From Micromonospora noduli (GTDB lineage: Bacteria; Actinomycetota; Actinomycetes; Mycobacteriales; Micromonosporaceae), in contig NZ_PYAK01000041.1 in the NCBI RefSeq assembly GCF_003264365.1, forward strand, positions 1 to 52,432: a stretch of 52,432 nucleotides of DNA, read 5' to 3'. Made by a program: the position numbers and the translations under genes. How positions within the stretch are numbered: the stretch's first letter is position 1; every line of letters starts with the position of its first letter. The notes below the pieces were generated by a model. The model had not been told where the DNA came from. It saw nothing but the letters and a program-made list of their open reading frames with translations, and did not search any database. Below are positions 51,185 through 52,432 of this stretch, piece by piece.

Positions 51185-52432
51185 CTACGCCGGTGTGGAC
51201 GCGGTCAGTGTCTCAGCCGGTGCCAGCTCCCGGCGGGCAGCGATCAGGAACGCCTCAGCGTACGACTCGGCCGGGAAGTCACCCAGGTAGCGGCGGCGGG
51301 TGGCCCAGCGGGCCTCGGCCAGCGGATCGGTGTCCAGCAGTGCGGTCAGCACCTCGTCCACGTTGGACATGTCCCGGCGCAGCACGTAACCCGACCCGGC
51401 CAGCGGGAACCGCTCCACGAACCGGTCGCCCTCGTCGCCCATGTCGGTGACCGCGTACGGCTTGCCGGAGTAGAGGAAGTCCGAGATCACGCCGGACACG
51501 TCGGAGACCAGCGCGTCGGCGGTGTTGACGCACTCGGTCAGGCTCAGCTCCCGAGCCGCCGCGCCGACCAGGTGCTGGCGGCCGGTGCGGGCCCGGTCTG
51601 CGACGAGCAACTCGGTCAGGCGGCCCACTTGGCGGGCTGATGCCGGGTTCTGCGCGGTGTACGGGTGGGCCCGCAGGATCACCGTCGCGCCGCGCTCCAA
51701 CAGTCGGCGCAGCAGGCTTTCGGCCACCGGCAGCGAGCAGTAGTCGGCGTCGGCGTGGTGCCCGGTCCAGGTCGGCGTATAGAGCACCGTCGGGTGCGCC
51801 AACCCTCTTGCGGGCTCCGGGCGTACCTCGATCGACTCGACCTGTGGGCGACCCACCACCACGAACTTGTCCGCCGGGATCTGCACTCCGGCGCGGGCGT
51901 ACCGGTCGATCGCCGCCTGCCCGGCCACGAAGATCCGATCGAAGATCCCCGACACCGGGTTGGCGCTCGGCGCCTTGTCGCTGTCGCCGTGGTGCAGCTG
52001 GATGTGGGTGAGCTGGGTGAATCGGACGCAGTGGCTGTTCTTCGCACCGTGGTTGACGTAGAACGCCGCCCGCAGGCTCGGCACCAACGCCTCGTCTATC
52101 GCCTGCAGGGTGGGGCAGTAGACCACCGGCGCGTCGGTGGCTGCCGCGATCGGTGCCAGGAACTCCGGCTCACGCAGCACGACCAGGAACGGCCGGCCGA
52201 TCCGTTCCAGGTACGGCAGCCACATGGTGACCTGGTATTCCGAGCCGGGAGGCGCGGAGAAGTAGAGCAGGAACTCCGGCTGGTGCCGGCGCAGCGCGGC
52301 GGTAACCGACCCGCCACCGGCCCGCGGCCGGAACCGCCGCCGGGCGAGGTCCAGTGCGACCGCACCGGCGCCCGCGCCGACCAGCAGGCTGGCGGCCAGC
52401 GCCACACCGGTCGGCAGGGCGAGCGCGGCGGC
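51185..52432 (-). CDS. CDP-glycerol glycerophosphotransferase-like protein (TagB/TagF), partial
   Basis: The frame is open to the right edge of the window, so the 5' end is missing; at least 415 residues are present. It starts with a hydrophobic stretch (LAASLLVGAGAGAVALDLARRR). Family motifs include YVNHGAKNSHCVRFT, HIQLHHGDSDKAPS, TVLYTPTWTGHHADADYCSL, and DALVSDVSGVISDFLYSGKPYAVTD, which match the glycerophosphate-transfer domain of teichoic acid enzymes. It probably transfers or polymerises polyol phosphate. Its position beyond the pse locus suggests a wall glycopolymer. The acceptor and exact substrate are unknown. Confidence 0.88.
   Translation of the reverse strand, partial: AAALALPTGVALAASLLVGAGAGAVALDLARRRFRPRAGGGSVTAALRRHQPEFLLYFSAPPGSEYQVTMWLPYLERIGRPFLVVLREPEFLAPIAAATDAPVVYCPTLQAIDEALVPSLRAAFYVNHGAKNSHCVRFTQLTHIQLHHGDSDKAPSANPVSGIFDRIFVAGQAAIDRYARAGVQIPADKFVVVGRPQVESIEVRPEPARGLAHPTVLYTPTWTGHHADADYCSLPVAESLLRRLLERGATVILRAHPYTAQNPASARQVGRLTELLVADRARTGRQHLVGAAARELSLTECVNTADALVSDVSGVISDFLYSGKPYAVTDMGDEGDRFVERFPLAGSGYVLRRDMSNVDEVLTALLDTDPLAEARWATRRRYLGDFPAESYAEAFLIAARRELAPAETLTASTPA

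Noticed and set aside
1..52432. CRISPR, prophage, insertion sequences, tRNA or rRNA
   Set aside because: No repeat-spacer array, transposase, integrase, phage structural gene or RNA gene was recognised on either strand.

Overview
The window comes from a high-GC actinomycete, most likely a Micromonospora or close relative (Micromonosporaceae). I infer this from very GC-rich third codon positions, frequent GTG and TTG starts, an AfsR/SARP-type regulator, actinobacterial ParE/ParC, and the gene repertoire. No rRNA, tRNA, insertion sequence, prophage or CRISPR array was found.

Layout. Positions 1-26 kb are mostly housekeeping and transport: the 3' end of a TPR protein, a CPA1 Na+/H+ antiporter, a polar amino-acid ABC importer preceded by a cysteine-bearing leader peptide, an APC permease, CorA, a 2'-5' RNA ligase-like protein, DinB proteins, an alcohol dehydrogenase, an SCP2-like protein overlapping a glycogen-debranching-type glycosidase, a DUF72 protein, small membrane and disordered proteins, an SGNH esterase, a second type IIA topoisomerase (parE-parC) and a SpoU-type RNA methyltransferase. 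From 26.5 to 31 kb there is a secreted peptidoglycan-binding protein with a degenerate second domain behind it, a large SARP/NB-ARC/TPR regulator read divergently, and an AlkB-like dioxygenase.

Positions 31-46 kb hold a surface-sugar locus. All six steps to CMP-pseudaminic acid are present: pseB, pseC, pseF and pseG in one minus-strand operon that also carries two uncharacterised proteins, with pseH and pseI nearby. Between pseH and pseI lies a plus-strand operon of an acyl carrier protein, an AMP-forming ligase, a FabG-like reductase and a phosphopantetheinyl transferase. These four genes look like a self-contained machine for activating and reducing an acyl group, and I propose that it supplies an unusual N-acyl group to the PseH-type transferase. 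This is the best candidate in the window for an undescribed system. A GT-C membrane protein, a GT2 glycosyltransferase, an acyltransferase-3 protein and, at the right edge, a TagF-like polymerase suggest that the sugar goes into a wall or surface polymer; no flagellar gene is present.

Regulatory features include a c-di-AMP (ydaO-type) riboswitch before a C39-like secreted peptidase, likely leaderless promoters at five genes, 11-bp-spaced direct repeats before the SARP gene, and several long perfect inverted repeats that probably act as bidirectional terminators or are dispersed palindromes.
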